Below, in pieces: positions 19,623 to 28,642 of a stretch of DNA of 34,129 nucleotides. Both the position numbers and the translations under genes were made by a program. The notes beneath the pieces are model-generated. The model did no database searches. It saw only the letters and a program-made list of their open reading frames with translations, and was not told the DNA's origin. This DNA is from a virus: IMG/VR virus record IMGVR_UViG_3300032245_000585, positions 1 to 34,129 of that record. The stretch is one strand, 5' to 3'. Numbering within the stretch: the stretch's first letter is position 1; every line of letters begins with the position of its first letter.

Positions 19623-21032
19623 TTAACTCGCCGTCACTTGGAAAAATGATAATGAAATGTTGCGTGGTACTGTTCCGCTTGTCACGCGAATTTGGTAATC
19701 GGTACTGTTAAATCTCATTTCAAAACCGGTAATCCCGTTTTGAATTTGCACCGTGCCACTTGATGAATCTCCAACAAACATTGCCATGCCGCCCAAAGTG
19801 GTGTCACGGTACAACCACATACCATTGCGCGTACCGTATCCAATTGCGTACCAAGTATTTACAACCGAACAAGCAACCACCTGGGATGTGCCACCAATAA
19901 CGTCCGACAAAACAGAACCAGCGGTAAGGCCGCCACTCATTATTTGGTTTCCAACGTTTGGAATCCAATACCAATAATTTCCGCTGCCAATCACAATTTG
20001 ATTTGCTGTCGAAACCGATGTTTGGAAATGACAACCAGCAAAAAACATTCGCGTTGCCGAATAAACAATGCCAGCGGAACGATCTGAAGCAATGCGGCCG
20101 CCGGTTAATGTCAAATAGCCATCGTTGTAAATGTAGCCTCGTGCGCCGCTTGGCGCGTTGTCAATAAAGAAACAACCGGTAACGGTCATAAATCCAATGC
20201 TGCCGTTGTAAATTGCGCCTTGGGCGTTGCCTTCAAAATGGCAGCCGGTGATCGACATATTGCCGGTGTTGTTGTAGATTTCGCGGATGCCGCTGCCATC
20301 AAACGAACAACCCCAAATGTTTACATCCGTGCCGCCACTCAATTGCTGAATTGAATACTGATCCATGCCAAAGAATGTGCCATTGCTAAACGTGATGTTT
20401 TCGCCCGAATCGGCAATTGCAGCGCCGTTGATGGCGGTGGTGGATGAATACCAACCCACGTTGCAATTGATAATGTCAAAGTGGTCAAAGAACATTAAAT
20501 AGGCGTGTTCGCCCATGCGAATGCCGTGCTTAAAACCGCGAATTGTGAAATCGCGCCAAATAGTATGCGCGGGGCCAAGATTTGAACCAACGGTTTGCTG
20601 GTTCATGTAAAAGGCCGTGCCAGTTCCTTGGCCTGGGCCTTCAATTTCAAAACCATTAAAACAAAAATCGGCCTGGCTGTAAGGGTTACCGCTGGATGGA
20701 TTGCCGCCAATGAATGTGAGGCAAGCAATGTCACCAACGCTGGTGAAATCAAGTTTGGCACGTTCGCCAAAACAAGACACCCAACCGCAATTGATGGTCA
20801 AGCCGGAATTGCATTTGTAAGTGCCAGCGGGGAAAAGCAATGTGCCAGCCTTGTTGGTGCTGACAATGTAATCGTGCGCCGCTTGGATGTACGAAGTCAC
20901 GTCCGTGCTGGAAATGTTTGTGCCTTGCGGGATGAAATCCATCACGCTGACCCAATCATTCATTTTCAGGTTGATCGGTCTGTTGACCGTTGTGGAACCT
21001 GGGCTTTCGTATTTTGGAATCATTGTTGACAT
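19623..21032 (-). CDS. Tailspike with right-handed beta-helix (pectate-lyase-like)
   Basis: A 469-aa protein. The N-terminal VSVMDFIPQGTNISSTDVTSYIQAAHDYI, then GTLLFPAGTYKC, is the standard opening of beta-helix tailspikes. Repeated short strands with INC, NGTFFG, ITGCHFEGN and VTGCFFIDN spacing form the coils up to about residue 340, and a different beta-rich C-terminal domain (about 360-469) follows, probably for trimerisation or binding. Such spikes bind and often cut surface polysaccharide. Catalytic residues cannot be named from sequence alone. AAGGAA precedes the ATG. It lacks the attachment domain found in the 166-aa gene. Confidence 0.8.
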   Translation of the reverse strand: MSTMIPKYESPGSTTVNRPINLKMNDWVSVMDFIPQGTNISSTDVTSYIQAAHDYIVSTNKAGTLLFPAGTYKCNSGLTINCGWVSCFGERAKLDFTSVGDIACLTFIGGNPSSGNPYSQADFCFNGFEIEGPGQGTGTAFYMNQQTVGSNLGPAHTIWRDFTIRGFKHGIRMGEHAYLMFFDHFDIINCNVGWYSSTTAINGAAIADSGENITFSNGTFFGMDQYSIQQLSGGTDVNIWGCSFDGSGIREIYNNTGNMSITGCHFEGNAQGAIYNGSIGFMTVTGCFFIDNAPSGARGYIYNDGYLTLTGGRIASDRSAGIVYSATRMFFAGCHFQTSVSTANQIVIGSGNYWYWIPNVGNQIMSGGLTAGSVLSDVIGGTSQVVACSVVNTWYAIGYGTRNGMWLYRDTTLGGMAMFVGDSSSGTVQIQNGITGFEMRFNSTDYQIRVTSGTVPRNISLSFFQVTAS

Positions 21033-21035
21033 GGT

Positions 21036-21371
21036 TTATTCCTTATTCCAAGGGGCATTGACGAATACTTCGGACGGGTTCAATTGTGTTTCCAATGCGA
21101 AATCCGCTTCGGCATAAAACTGTTCCAGGCTCAAAGGGTTGAAATGATCCAGCAACCATTGTTTGACTTGCGCTTCGGTCAATTGATCGAAGGGCGTGAA
21201 ATTGGCAAGATCAGCCAAAGGCAAAACGCACGTTTTTTGCAATCTGAATTGATTGCCTTGCGCGTCCGTTGAAACAACGCTGAAATTGATTTGTTTTACA
21301 ACGTCTGTTTTGCCTTCGTAATCGCTTACTTTTTGCAAATTCAAGATTTCCAAAGAATGTTTGTTTGCCAT
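21036..21371 (-). CDS. 111-aa protein between fibre and tailspike, possible assembly factor
   Basis: A 111-aa protein, beta-rich first half (SLEILNLQKVSDYEGKTDVV, FSVVSTDAQGNQFRLQ), then LTEAQVKQWLLDHFNP and NAPWNKE at the end. The plan parallels the 104-aa gene after the tailspike (19306-19620). An AAGGAAAA site precedes the ATG. It lies between the second fibre and the tailspike. An assembly or adaptor role is only suggested by position. Confidence 0.65.
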   Translation of the reverse strand: MANKHSLEILNLQKVSDYEGKTDVVKQINFSVVSTDAQGNQFRLQKTCVLPLADLANFTPFDQLTEAQVKQWLLDHFNPLSLEQFYAEADFALETQLNPSEVFVNAPWNKE

Positions 21372-21382
21372 GATGTTTTCCT

Positions 21383-23002
21383 TTATAAAGTTGTGAACGA
21401 AGCGGCCACCAATGTTTTACCGGTTGCGCTTGGGTTGGGGTTTGCCATACCGTACCAGGTAACGGTTGCAGCCGAATCGGCGGTCATGTAAGTGAAATCA
21501 ACGAATGCTGTTCCCGATCCAAACGTACCGATGTTTAACCAAATTTCAACAATTCCATTTGTTGAATCTTTATAAACTGAAACCGATAATTGGCTGGAAG
21601 GGTTGTAAGTTTCATAACCCCATGTTGTGCTTGTTGAACCCGCGCTTGATTGGCCTACGGCGCCTTCAGCGCGAACATATCCACGCAAACCGCCAGCATC
21701 ACCAGTTTGAAACGCTTGAAACCAAAACGATGAATTTCTAAACGTTTGATTTTGAGTAAATTTTGCAATCAAATATGACGTGCTGGTGGCCGTTCCAACC
21801 AAAGCGGCATTTTGAGAAACAGCCGCATACGATGCGTCCGGCAAAGTAATTCCGGTCGTTCCGTTTGTGTAGGAATACTGCCGAAAATTGTAGGTGTCCA
21901 AATTTGTGGCCACCGCCAAATTTAATGCGTTCAGCGTGTTTGAGGATGTGTTGTAACCAATGTTTGTAACGGTTGCGTTGTTTGCCAGTTTTGTGCCGTC
22001 GTAATAAACCAGGCCAGCAACGTTTCCGCTTTTTGCGGTGAACGAAGTGCCGTTTGTGCCGCCGTTGGCAATTGGCAAAGTGCCGGTCACGCCGTTGGTC
22101 AAATCAATTTGCGCCCAGGCCGGATTGTTTGATGTTCCGGTGTTGGACAAATAACGGGTGGCCGTTGTGTTTTTGGCCAAACGCGCCAAAGTGTTGGCAG
22201 CCGACGCATAAAGCAAATCGCCCTGGGTGGTCAACGTTGAAGTTGATGATGCTTGCCAGGAAGGTGCTGTGCCGCCAGCATTGACGCCCAACATTTGATA
22301 TGCGGTTCCGATGGCCAGCATTGAAGTTGCGCCAGCGCCGGTTTGATAAGGAACCGAACCCGCTGCGCCGCCCGCCAGGTTGGTGGCCGTGCCAATCGTC
22401 ACGCCGGAAGCGGCTGACCATTGTGGGGCGCTGCCGCTGCTGGTCAAAATCGTGGTGCTGGCGCCAATCGCCAACTTGGACAAAGCGGTTCCCGTGGCGT
22501 AATACACCAGGTCGCCCGCGGTGTATGTCGATAAACCCGTGCCGCCGCGGCCGGTGGCTAATTGGCCACTCCAACCCAATGTCAATGATGCGGCATTCAA
22601 CAAAGCGGTGCTGGCGCTGCCGCCCAACGTCAAAGTCACGTTGGTGTCGTCCGTTTTGGTCAATGCCGCTGGCGCCGACCATTGCGGGGCGCTTCCGCTG
22701 CTGCTAATGTAATAGCCGGTGGTTCCAATGGCCAGTTTCGACAAAACCGTTCCGCTGGTGTAATACAACATATCGCCGCCAGCATAAGTCGTCAAACCCG
22801 TGCCGCCCGCGGTTGTTGGAACAACTTTCCATCCAATTACCTGAACAGAATTGCCATTGTCTTTGTAAAACAATTTTCCATCGGTGATGTTGATGGCAAG
22901 TTCCGACCCCAACGTGCTGTTGGTCAAATTGGCAGCCAACGGCGCTTGCGAAGCCGTCGTGCTGCTGTAAATTAAAATCGGTGTGTAACCCGTTGCTGCC
23001 AT
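21383..23002 (-). CDS. Tail fibre with repeated GGTGL-TY units
   Basis: A 539-aa protein, Ser/Thr/Gly/Ala-rich. The shaft carries repeats of GGTGLxTYxxGDxxYYxxGTxLSKLAIG (about residues 66-93 and 153-180) and SGSAPQWSA units. GGTN at about 314 marks the end of the shaft. The C-terminal ~190 residues (from NFRQYSYTNGTTGITLPDASY) form a distinct, non-repeat tip, the likely receptor-binding part. TAATG joins it to the 710-aa fibre gene upstream, so the two may form one fibre in two pieces. No S74-type chaperone domain is visible. Confidence 0.75.
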   Translation of the reverse strand: MAATGYTPILIYSSTTASQAPLAANLTNSTLGSELAINITDGKLFYKDNGNSVQVIGWKVVPTTAGGTGLTTYAGGDMLYYTSGTVLSKLAIGTTGYYISSSGSAPQWSAPAALTKTDDTNVTLTLGGSASTALLNAASLTLGWSGQLATGRGGTGLSTYTAGDLVYYATGTALSKLAIGASTTILTSSGSAPQWSAASGVTIGTATNLAGGAAGSVPYQTGAGATSMLAIGTAYQMLGVNAGGTAPSWQASSTSTLTTQGDLLYASAANTLARLAKNTTATRYLSNTGTSNNPAWAQIDLTNGVTGTLPIANGGTNGTSFTAKSGNVAGLVYYDGTKLANNATVTNIGYNTSSNTLNALNLAVATNLDTYNFRQYSYTNGTTGITLPDASYAAVSQNAALVGTATSTSYLIAKFTQNQTFRNSSFWFQAFQTGDAGGLRGYVRAEGAVGQSSAGSTSTTWGYETYNPSSQLSVSVYKDSTNGIVEIWLNIGTFGSGTAFVDFTYMTADSAATVTWYGMANPNPSATGKTLVAASFTTL

Positions 23003-25134
23003 TAGAATGTTCCCCCGCCTGTACCGCCGGTCGCTGTGAAAACACCAGTTGACGGATTAAATTTAAGTTTAGTCGATGAAACCTTCATCGGCAAGTTGCC
23101 GGTGGTGTTGGTCACCCAAGACAAATACATATCAGCCGCGGTTGTGGTGTCATCCGTAATGCCGACATTTGTTGCGTTTGTTGCGTTTGTTGCGCTTCCC
23201 GCGCTGCCGTCAATGTTCACGCCGGTCAATGATTGGCTGGCGCTGCCGCGGTTTAATGCAATGGCTGTTGTGCCAATGTAAACCGTTGAATTACCTAGGA
23301 CGCCCGAAGGAATCGTGCCGGACAGTTGGCCAGCGGGAACGCTGGTCAAGTTGGCGGCCGAACCGCTGAACCCCGTGGCCGTCAAAATGCCGGTTGAAGG
23401 GTTGAATTGGTACTTGGTGGACGCGACATATTCGGTGGCCAGGCTGCCCGTTGTTTGACTGGCAAACAGCGGATAACGCACCGCGTTGGTTGTCGTGTCG
23501 TCGGTGACGGTTGCGTAAGCCGTTGGCGTCACCCAGGACGGGGCCGAAGTCCCGTTCGATTGCAGCACCTTGTTTGCGTCACCGGCTGCCGACGCTAGGA
23601 ACGCCGTGACACCCGTTGCCGATTGATAAGGAATGCTGGCCGCCGCACCGCCAGCCAAGTTTGAAGCCGTGCCGGTGATGTTGATTGCGGCCGTGCCGGT
23701 CAAGTTTGTGACTGTGCCGCTGGATGGCGTACCCAAAGCCCCGCCATTGACCACAAAAGCGCCCGCGCTGCCCGTATTTACGCCCAGGGCTGTAACCACC
23801 CCTGTTCCGGTTGTAATCGTGCTAGGGGCCAATCCAGCCCCGCCGCCAATCATCAACGCGTTGGCCGCCAAAACTGCCGACGATGCCCAAGTGGTGGCGC
23901 CCGAAAAATATGGAATGCCGCCGCTGGTTCCCGCGATTGTCAGCGCCAGCGTTCCCGATCCGGTGATTGGCGAACCGCCAACCGAAATGATCCCGCCGGT
24001 AAATGTTTGGGCCACCGATGTAACGGTTCCCGTTGTCGGTGTTGCCCAGGAAGGAACGCCCGCGGCCAAGGTAAGAACCTGACCATTTGATCCCGCTGCC
24101 AAAAATGCGGTGGTGTTGGCTGCGCTTTGATACGGAACCGAACCCGTCGCACCGTTGGCCAGGTTCGTGGCCTTTGTGGCCGTGCCAGCATTACCGGAAA
24201 CCGAACCGGTGATGGTGTTGGTCACCGTCAGGTCTGTCAAAGTTCCAATTGCCGTTATTCCGGTGTAGGAACCCGACAGCCTGGCGGTGTCAAATGTTCC
24301 GCTGGTGACTTGGTTTGCCGCAATTGCAATGCTGGTGCTTGCCGCCAAAGTCAATTGCCCCTGGGCGTTCACGGTGAACGTGGTTACCTGGGAAGCCGAA
24401 CCGTATGCGGCCGCGGTCACCGCGGTGTTGGTGATGCTGAACGTGTTGCCGATCAGGGTTAATCCTGTGCCAGCCAAATACGAACCGGCGCCCGAAAACT
24501 GCGACCAGGTAATTGGCGTGACGTTGATTGTGCCGCCTTTGTTCGAAGTGCAAACCCAACCGGTATCAGATAGGGTTGTCCCTGATTCAACAAAAGTAAA
24601 CGCGCCAGGCACTTCGGCCCAGGTGTCCATATCGGTTGTGCGCGTCCATCCGCTGGCGCTGGCGGCGTAAATGCCGTTTTCAGCCTGGGCGGTTTGGTTT
24701 TTGACTAAGATGCGGTCGCCCGCGGTCAAAGTTGAAGCCCAATCGCCACCAGCCTGAACAGCCAGGCCGGACAGCGTGATGTTGTTTGTGGTCGCGTAAA
24801 CGCACGACGCTTTAACGTCCAAACCCTGGGCAACGGAATCGACATAGGCTTTGTTTGCAATGTCAATGTCGGCCGAAGGGCTGGTGGCCACCTGGCCGGT
24901 GGTGGCATAAATACTGGTGAAGTAACCGGACGCCGGTGAATTTCCACCGATTACGCTGCTGTCAATTGTGCTGTTGGTAATTGCCAAACCCGATTGAATT
25001 GGGTTTAGCGGGGCGTAAAAGGGCGTTCCGGCGGGGCCGATAAACGTTATCAGGTCAAACGTCGGTTCAGGCTGGAAAATGCCCTGAACGGGGACGATGT
25101 TGGTTGTCTGCGTGACAGGAACGTTGTTCCCCAT
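23002..25134 (-). CDS. Large tail fibre, repeat-rich shaft
   Basis: A 710-aa protein. The N-terminus (FDLITFIGPAGTPFYAPLNPIQSGLAITNSTIDSSVIGG, in two parts) is followed by a conserved stretch DIANKAYVDSVAQGLDVKASC and GDRILVKNQTAQAENGIY, known from many freshwater and marine phage fibres. The remainder is shaft repeats (NLANGATGSVPYQSA / NLAGGAAASIPYQSA; YxFNPSTGILTATGF / KFNPSTGVFTATGG). It ends GGTGGGTF, where many relatives continue into an S74 chaperone; here the next gene starts instead (TAATG). Probably the proximal part of a two-piece fibre. Confidence 0.75.
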   Translation of the reverse strand: MGNNVPVTQTTNIVPVQGIFQPEPTFDLITFIGPAGTPFYAPLNPIQSGLAITNSTIDSSVIGGNSPASGYFTSIYATTGQVATSPSADIDIANKAYVDSVAQGLDVKASCVYATTNNITLSGLAVQAGGDWASTLTAGDRILVKNQTAQAENGIYAASASGWTRTTDMDTWAEVPGAFTFVESGTTLSDTGWVCTSNKGGTINVTPITWSQFSGAGSYLAGTGLTLIGNTFSITNTAVTAAAYGSASQVTTFTVNAQGQLTLAASTSIAIAANQVTSGTFDTARLSGSYTGITAIGTLTDLTVTNTITGSVSGNAGTATKATNLANGATGSVPYQSAANTTAFLAAGSNGQVLTLAAGVPSWATPTTGTVTSVAQTFTGGIISVGGSPITGSGTLALTIAGTSGGIPYFSGATTWASSAVLAANALMIGGGAGLAPSTITTGTGVVTALGVNTGSAGAFVVNGGALGTPSSGTVTNLTGTAAINITGTASNLAGGAAASIPYQSATGVTAFLASAAGDANKVLQSNGTSAPSWVTPTAYATVTDDTTTNAVRYPLFASQTTGSLATEYVASTKYQFNPSTGILTATGFSGSAANLTSVPAGQLSGTIPSGVLGNSTVYIGTTAIALNRGSASQSLTGVNIDGSAGSATNATNATNVGITDDTTTAADMYLSWVTNTTGNLPMKVSSTKLKFNPSTGVFTATGGTGGGTF

Positions 25135-25144
25135 AACGGCCCCC

Positions 25145-25486
25145 TTAATCTGCTGTGATGGGGGTTACATAAAGAGTATTCGTGCTGCTGCTAATCGCTT
25201 TGATATAGAACGGGCCTTTAGGACAAGCCAAAATCAAAGGAAAATTCATGCCGCCAGGTAATACAAACGAACCGCTGTTGCCGGTGGTGGCAATAGTCGG
25301 TGTTACCAGGTTGGCCGATGCTGGCGCAAATTCAACGCCAGCCAGGCCGGAACCAGTATTCAACAGCGACACGTAATTTACGTTATCGTTAACTGTTGGG
25401 GTAATCAAATAGGCGCTGCTGGCCGAAGTAGTCAAATCAATTGCAGTTGTTTGACCAGCATTTCGCTGCATTGGGGTATTTATCAT
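25145..25486 (-). CDS. 113-aa structural paralogue B
   Basis: A 113-aa beta-rich protein, IDLTTSASSAYLI, VNYVSLLNTGSGLAGVEFAP, then GSFVLPGGMNFPLILACPKGPFYIKA. It is the same length as, and aligns end to end with, the gene directly upstream (25487-25828). GGAGG precedes the ATG. Such proteins next to the coat gene may decorate the capsid or form fibre-attachment rings; no direct evidence. Confidence 0.72.
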   Translation of the reverse strand: MINTPMQRNAGQTTAIDLTTSASSAYLITPTVNDNVNYVSLLNTGSGLAGVEFAPASANLVTPTIATTGNSGSFVLPGGMNFPLILACPKGPFYIKAISSSTNTLYVTPITAD

Positions 25487-25828
25487 TTAACCAACCTCCA
25501 CGGATGTGATGAACAAGGCGTTTGTTCCGCTGCTTTTTGCCTTGATATAAAAAGGCGCGGGGGGCGCGGCAACCAGCAAAGGCATTGTCATGGCCGCGGG
25601 AAGGATAAACGAACCCGCCGTGCCGGTTGTGGCCACCGTTGGCGACACAATTCCATCGCTGGCATTGGCCAATTCGACGGCTGCAACACCAGTTCCGGTG
25701 TTCAACAAACTGACCAGGTTTGATTGGTCGTTTGTTGTGTCTTCAATCAAAAGCGTGGTGCTGGCCGAAGTGGTTAAATCCAACCGATACGTTCTGCCCG
25801 CGGGGCGCATTACCGATGTGTTTAGCAT
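25487..25828 (-). CDS. 113-aa structural paralogue A
   Basis: A 113-aa beta-rich protein, LDLTTSASTTLLI, SNLVSLLNTGTGVAAVELAN, GSFILPAAMTMPLLVAAPPAPFYIKA. It shares the LLNTGxGxAxVE, VxPTxATTG and GSFxLP segments with the next gene, showing a tandem duplication followed by divergence. Its stop (TAA) abuts the ATG of the second copy. It follows a terminator at 25874-25909, so its expression relative to coat may be reduced. Confidence 0.72.
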   Translation of the reverse strand: MLNTSVMRPAGRTYRLDLTTSASTTLLIEDTTNDQSNLVSLLNTGTGVAAVELANASDGIVSPTVATTGTAGSFILPAAMTMPLLVAAPPAPFYIKAKSSGTNALFITSVEVG

Positions 25829-25873
25829 ATTCGACCCTCGTAAATGTTTTTCAAATTATAGACCTGACCATAG

Positions 25874-25909
25874 AAAAAAAGCCACCCCTTTTGAGGGCGG
25901 CTTCTTTTT
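25874..25909 (-). terminator. Terminator after the coat and 140-aa genes
   Basis: Read leftward, GAAGCCGCCCTC and GGGGTGGCTT form a stem of about nine pairs (with one G-T pair) and a short AAAA-containing loop, followed by seven Ts. The + strand reading also ends in Ts, so it could act in both directions. Confidence 0.75.
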
Positions 25910-25924
25910 GCTTTCAATCCAATA

Positions 25925-26347
25925 TCAGGATTGGAAAGTCAGGTCGTAACCGTAAATGAACACGTCAGCGGTGGCTGCGGAACCTTGCACGGTCGTATTG
26001 CGGATATACAACGGGGTTGTAGTGATCGAATCAGTCGAAGTGGCGGCGGTCACCACAACCTTGGTTGTGCTGCTGTTACCACTCAAAGCATAAGTCGATT
26101 TCACCGCTGTGCCAGTTGCACCTGGGCCTGTATAAACGGCCAAATAGGCGTTTGTCAGGCTGGTGGATGCGTTGGCAACAATGATGCTCTGAACGCTGAC
26201 GTTACCGGCCACCAAAATGGGGGCGATAGTGTCACCGACAGAATTCAAGTTAACACCCTGGGCCGATGCAATCAGGCGCAAAGCCTGGTTCGTTGCAAGG
26301 TTGGAAGGGTGAATGGATTGGGTTGATGCTGGCCCTGGATTGCTCAT
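25925..26347 (-). CDS. 140-aa protein beside coat, possible capsid decoration
   Basis: A 140-aa, Thr/Ser/Ala-rich beta protein: NVSVQSIIVANASTSLTNAYLAVYTGPG, then ATADVFIYGYDL at the end. There are no cysteines and it has the composition of phage surface proteins. It sits right after the coat gene with an AAGGAAAA site, separated from it by a UUCG hairpin. Decoration or head-fibre roles are common for genes in this place. The similar-sized 33051-33455 protein may have a related function but aligns poorly by eye. Confidence 0.68.
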   Translation of the reverse strand: MSNPGPASTQSIHPSNLATNQALRLIASAQGVNLNSVGDTIAPILVAGNVSVQSIIVANASTSLTNAYLAVYTGPGATGTAVKSTYALSGNSSTTKVVVTAATSTDSITTTPLYIRNTTVQGSAATADVFIYGYDLTFQS

Positions 26348-26357
26348 GATGATTTTC

Positions 26358-26399
26358 CTTAAATAAGTTTAATGAAGGGCGACCGAAGCCGCCCCGCTT
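26358..26399 (-). other. UUCG-capped hairpin between coat and the next gene
   Basis: In the leftward transcript GGGCGGC-TTCG-GTCGCCC gives seven pairs closed by a C(UUCG)G tetraloop (about 26377-26394). No U-tract follows on this strand, whereas the + strand reading has seven Ts. It most likely stabilises or punctuates the coat message, or acts as a weak terminator. Confidence 0.6.
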
Positions 26400-26402
26400 T
26401 TT

Positions 26403-27641
26403 TTAGGCTGCAACGCGGCAAGCCAGTTCAGGATACAAAGGCGCCCAACCATACAAGACGTCCAAACGTGTTGGAATACTATCATTGTTAATTGTATACT
26501 GGCGTACTACACGGATGGACAATCCTAGGTCTTTATCACTAGCACGTCCAGCAAAGTGAACCCCGTCAGGCAATTCGAGATCAGCCGTAGCCACGGTCGC
26601 GAAATTCTTGTGGAAGATCAAGTTTTGTGGGCTGACGATGCCGGTGTTGTTGAACGGTGTCACAACAGCGGTGCTGCTGGAAGTTTGAACAACAACGTTT
26701 TGGAATTGACCGCCGGTGATGATCGCGGGCGATACAGTCACGGAAGTGCCAGGGGTGGTTGCAACGTTGGTCGTGGCAGTCACAACGAAATTGCGAAGTT
26801 TGCCGTATGACTGACGGTTCTGTGGGTTAACACCGTACACGCCAGCAATTTGGATCACGTCGCCTTGGTTCAAAGTCAATGCGCTAGATGCCACCAAAGT
26901 GATGGTGGAAGTCTGCGCCCAACCAGTTGAAATCCCAAAGCCGGAAGCGGTAGTGTCAACGGACAAAGTTTTGCCGCTGTACGAACCGAAGGTTTGGGAA
27001 ACAACGTTTTGATCCATATACCAGTTTGCACCAGCGGAATCGCGGCCCATCATGCCCTTGGTATATTGTTTGCCGATCACGTCGGAAGGAACAAACAAAC
27101 CTTTCAGGCTGTCAACGATGGTGGCCGATGTGAACGGCTCGATCACGATTGAACGGCGACCGTCGCGGGGTGCGCCTTCGCTGTCCAGGTACGCTTGACC
27201 GGTCAAATAGGTAATCAAACCTGTGGGTGGTGTGCCAGCCGTACCAACGATGTTGGCAACGTTGTTTTTGGCCATTGTCAGACCGTCATAATCCATCTTA
27301 TTCGCAATGGCGGCCACGGCCGGTTTGAGAATTCGATCTGAAAATGCGTCCAGGCTCAAAGCCAAGTCTTGGGTCGTAAATTGGGTGTCGACGTGAAACT
27401 GAGTGCTTAAGGTTACAGGTACGCTGGTTTCGTTGAAGTCTTCAACGTTTAGCGCGGGGCCAGTTGTACCGATGAAACGACCAGGACGACGAACGTTCAA
27501 AGTGTTACCGATTTTGGCGCCGGTGACAGCAAATTGATCGTCGTATTCGCGGGTGACGTTGTTGGTGAACGTAAGTTCGTTTTCCAAGACCATCAACGCT
27601 TCGTTGGTGATCTTGCTGATGGTAAGCAAATTGTTAGACAT
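26403..27641 (-). CDS. Major capsid protein, P22 coat (gp5) type
   Basis: A 412-aa protein (P22 coat 430 aa). The N-terminus MSNNLLTISKITNEALMVLENELTF with a following RPGRF and TFTTQDLALSLDAFSDRIL match the P22-coat family. An inserted beta-domain (about 235-330, STITLVASSALTLNQGDVIQIAGVYGVNP) corresponds to the P22 I-domain. The C-terminal DKDLGLSIRVVRQYTINNDSIPTRLDVLYGWAPLYPELACRV is highly typical. AGGA precedes the ATG. The GroES-like protein is a plausible folding helper for it. Confidence 0.93.
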   Translation of the reverse strand: MSNNLLTISKITNEALMVLENELTFTNNVTREYDDQFAVTGAKIGNTLNVRRPGRFIGTTGPALNVEDFNETSVPVTLSTQFHVDTQFTTQDLALSLDAFSDRILKPAVAAIANKMDYDGLTMAKNNVANIVGTAGTPPTGLITYLTGQAYLDSEGAPRDGRRSIVIEPFTSATIVDSLKGLFVPSDVIGKQYTKGMMGRDSAGANWYMDQNVVSQTFGSYSGKTLSVDTTASGFGISTGWAQTSTITLVASSALTLNQGDVIQIAGVYGVNPQNRQSYGKLRNFVVTATTNVATTPGTSVTVSPAIITGGQFQNVVVQTSSSTAVVTPFNNTGIVSPQNLIFHKNFATVATADLELPDGVHFAGRASDKDLGLSIRVVRQYTINNDSIPTRLDVLYGWAPLYPELACRVAA

Positions 27642-27671
27642 TTTTTAATCCTATTGAAAAGGGTTCGATTG

Positions 27672-28628
27672 TCAGCGGATTCGTCGTTGTTGTCGGGCTG
27701 CTTTCCATTGCTGATAAGTCCCGTGGTAATTGCCATCGGCATCCACGTTGTTTTCAGTCTTGGAAATCGCCCCACGAATTGGCGAAATCGGCGCTGGCGC
27801 TTTTGATTTCACGGTGGTGGTTCGCACTTCCGGTTCGTCTTCCGTTTTGGTTGGCGCTTTTTCAAAGCGGGCTTCCAACTTCCCAATTTCACGAAGGGCT
27901 GAAATGACAGATTTTTTGCCCAATTCCTGGGCAAATTCGGGATTTTCGGCCAAGTAATACAGGATTTGTGGCCCTGTTTCACTATCCATGATCGCATCGC
28001 GCACGGGGTCGGAAACCGCCACGTCGCTTGATTGGATCATTTCGTCGAAATCCGGCAATTGACTTTTCGCTGCATTCACACGGTCGGCCCAACTCTTTTC
28101 GAATTGAACCCGTTGTTCCGCGGCCTTGCGGTCGGCCTCTTGCTTATCCCGTTCCATCAACTTCTTATCAGCGGTAAATTCAGCCAACGCTTTCGCGTAT
28201 TCGAACATATCGTTGAATTCTTCAGGCTTGGGTTCCGGCCCCATGTCATCCGCGGCTTGCGCCTTTTGCGGGTTGACTTTGGCTTCCAGTTCCTTAAACC
28301 TGGCTTCCAGGGATTCCCTTGCTTCGCGTTCGCGTTGCGCTTCTTTACGCGCTTCCTCACGCTGCTTGGTTATCTCCGAAAAGCGCCTTTCGATCTTCGG
28401 GTTCGGTTTACGTTCCTTCTGATCTTCCTCTACCGTCGCCTCATTCCCTTCCCCGTCGTGTCCACTCTGATCGTCCTGGGATTCCGGCTCGGCTGCATCA
28501 TCTGCAACCGCCACGTCTTCCACGGGCTGCTTATCAACTAGACCTAACTTACGGGCGGTGAATTCCGCTAAATTGTCACTTGTCACCACGTTGGCGGCAA
28601 CTCGTTCCACTACCTGATTTTCTGACAT
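27672..28628 (-). CDS. Scaffolding protein
   Basis: A 318-aa protein (P22 gp8 is 303 aa). The N-terminal third is acidic and disordered (EDVAVADDAAEPESQDDQ), and residues about 78-115 form a charged coiled coil (FSEITKQREEARKEAQRERE). The C-terminus is a short basic helix-turn-helix (GTYQQWKAARQQRRIR), the kind that docks on coat in P22. It directs assembly of the procapsid and is released before packaging. AGG precedes the ATG. A candidate promoter lies upstream. Confidence 0.88.
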   Translation of the reverse strand: MSENQVVERVAANVVTSDNLAEFTARKLGLVDKQPVEDVAVADDAAEPESQDDQSGHDGEGNEATVEEDQKERKPNPKIERRFSEITKQREEARKEAQREREARESLEARFKELEAKVNPQKAQAADDMGPEPKPEEFNDMFEYAKALAEFTADKKLMERDKQEADRKAAEQRVQFEKSWADRVNAAKSQLPDFDEMIQSSDVAVSDPVRDAIMDSETGPQILYYLAENPEFAQELGKKSVISALREIGKLEARFEKAPTKTEDEPEVRTTTVKSKAPAPISPIRGAISKTENNVDADGNYHGTYQQWKAARQQRRIR

Positions 28629-28642
28629 AGGTTGAACCTAAG

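Noticed and set aside
22104-25000. Several long frames opposite or out of phase with the fibre genes (for example 22104-22682 and 23633-24082)
   Set aside because: Low-complexity, repeat-derived images of the Ser/Thr/Gly-rich fibres, without ribosome sites.
28032-28541. 169-codon + strand frame opposite the scaffold gene
   Set aside because: Hydrophobic, Phe/Leu-rich antisense image of a charged coiled coil; no start signal.
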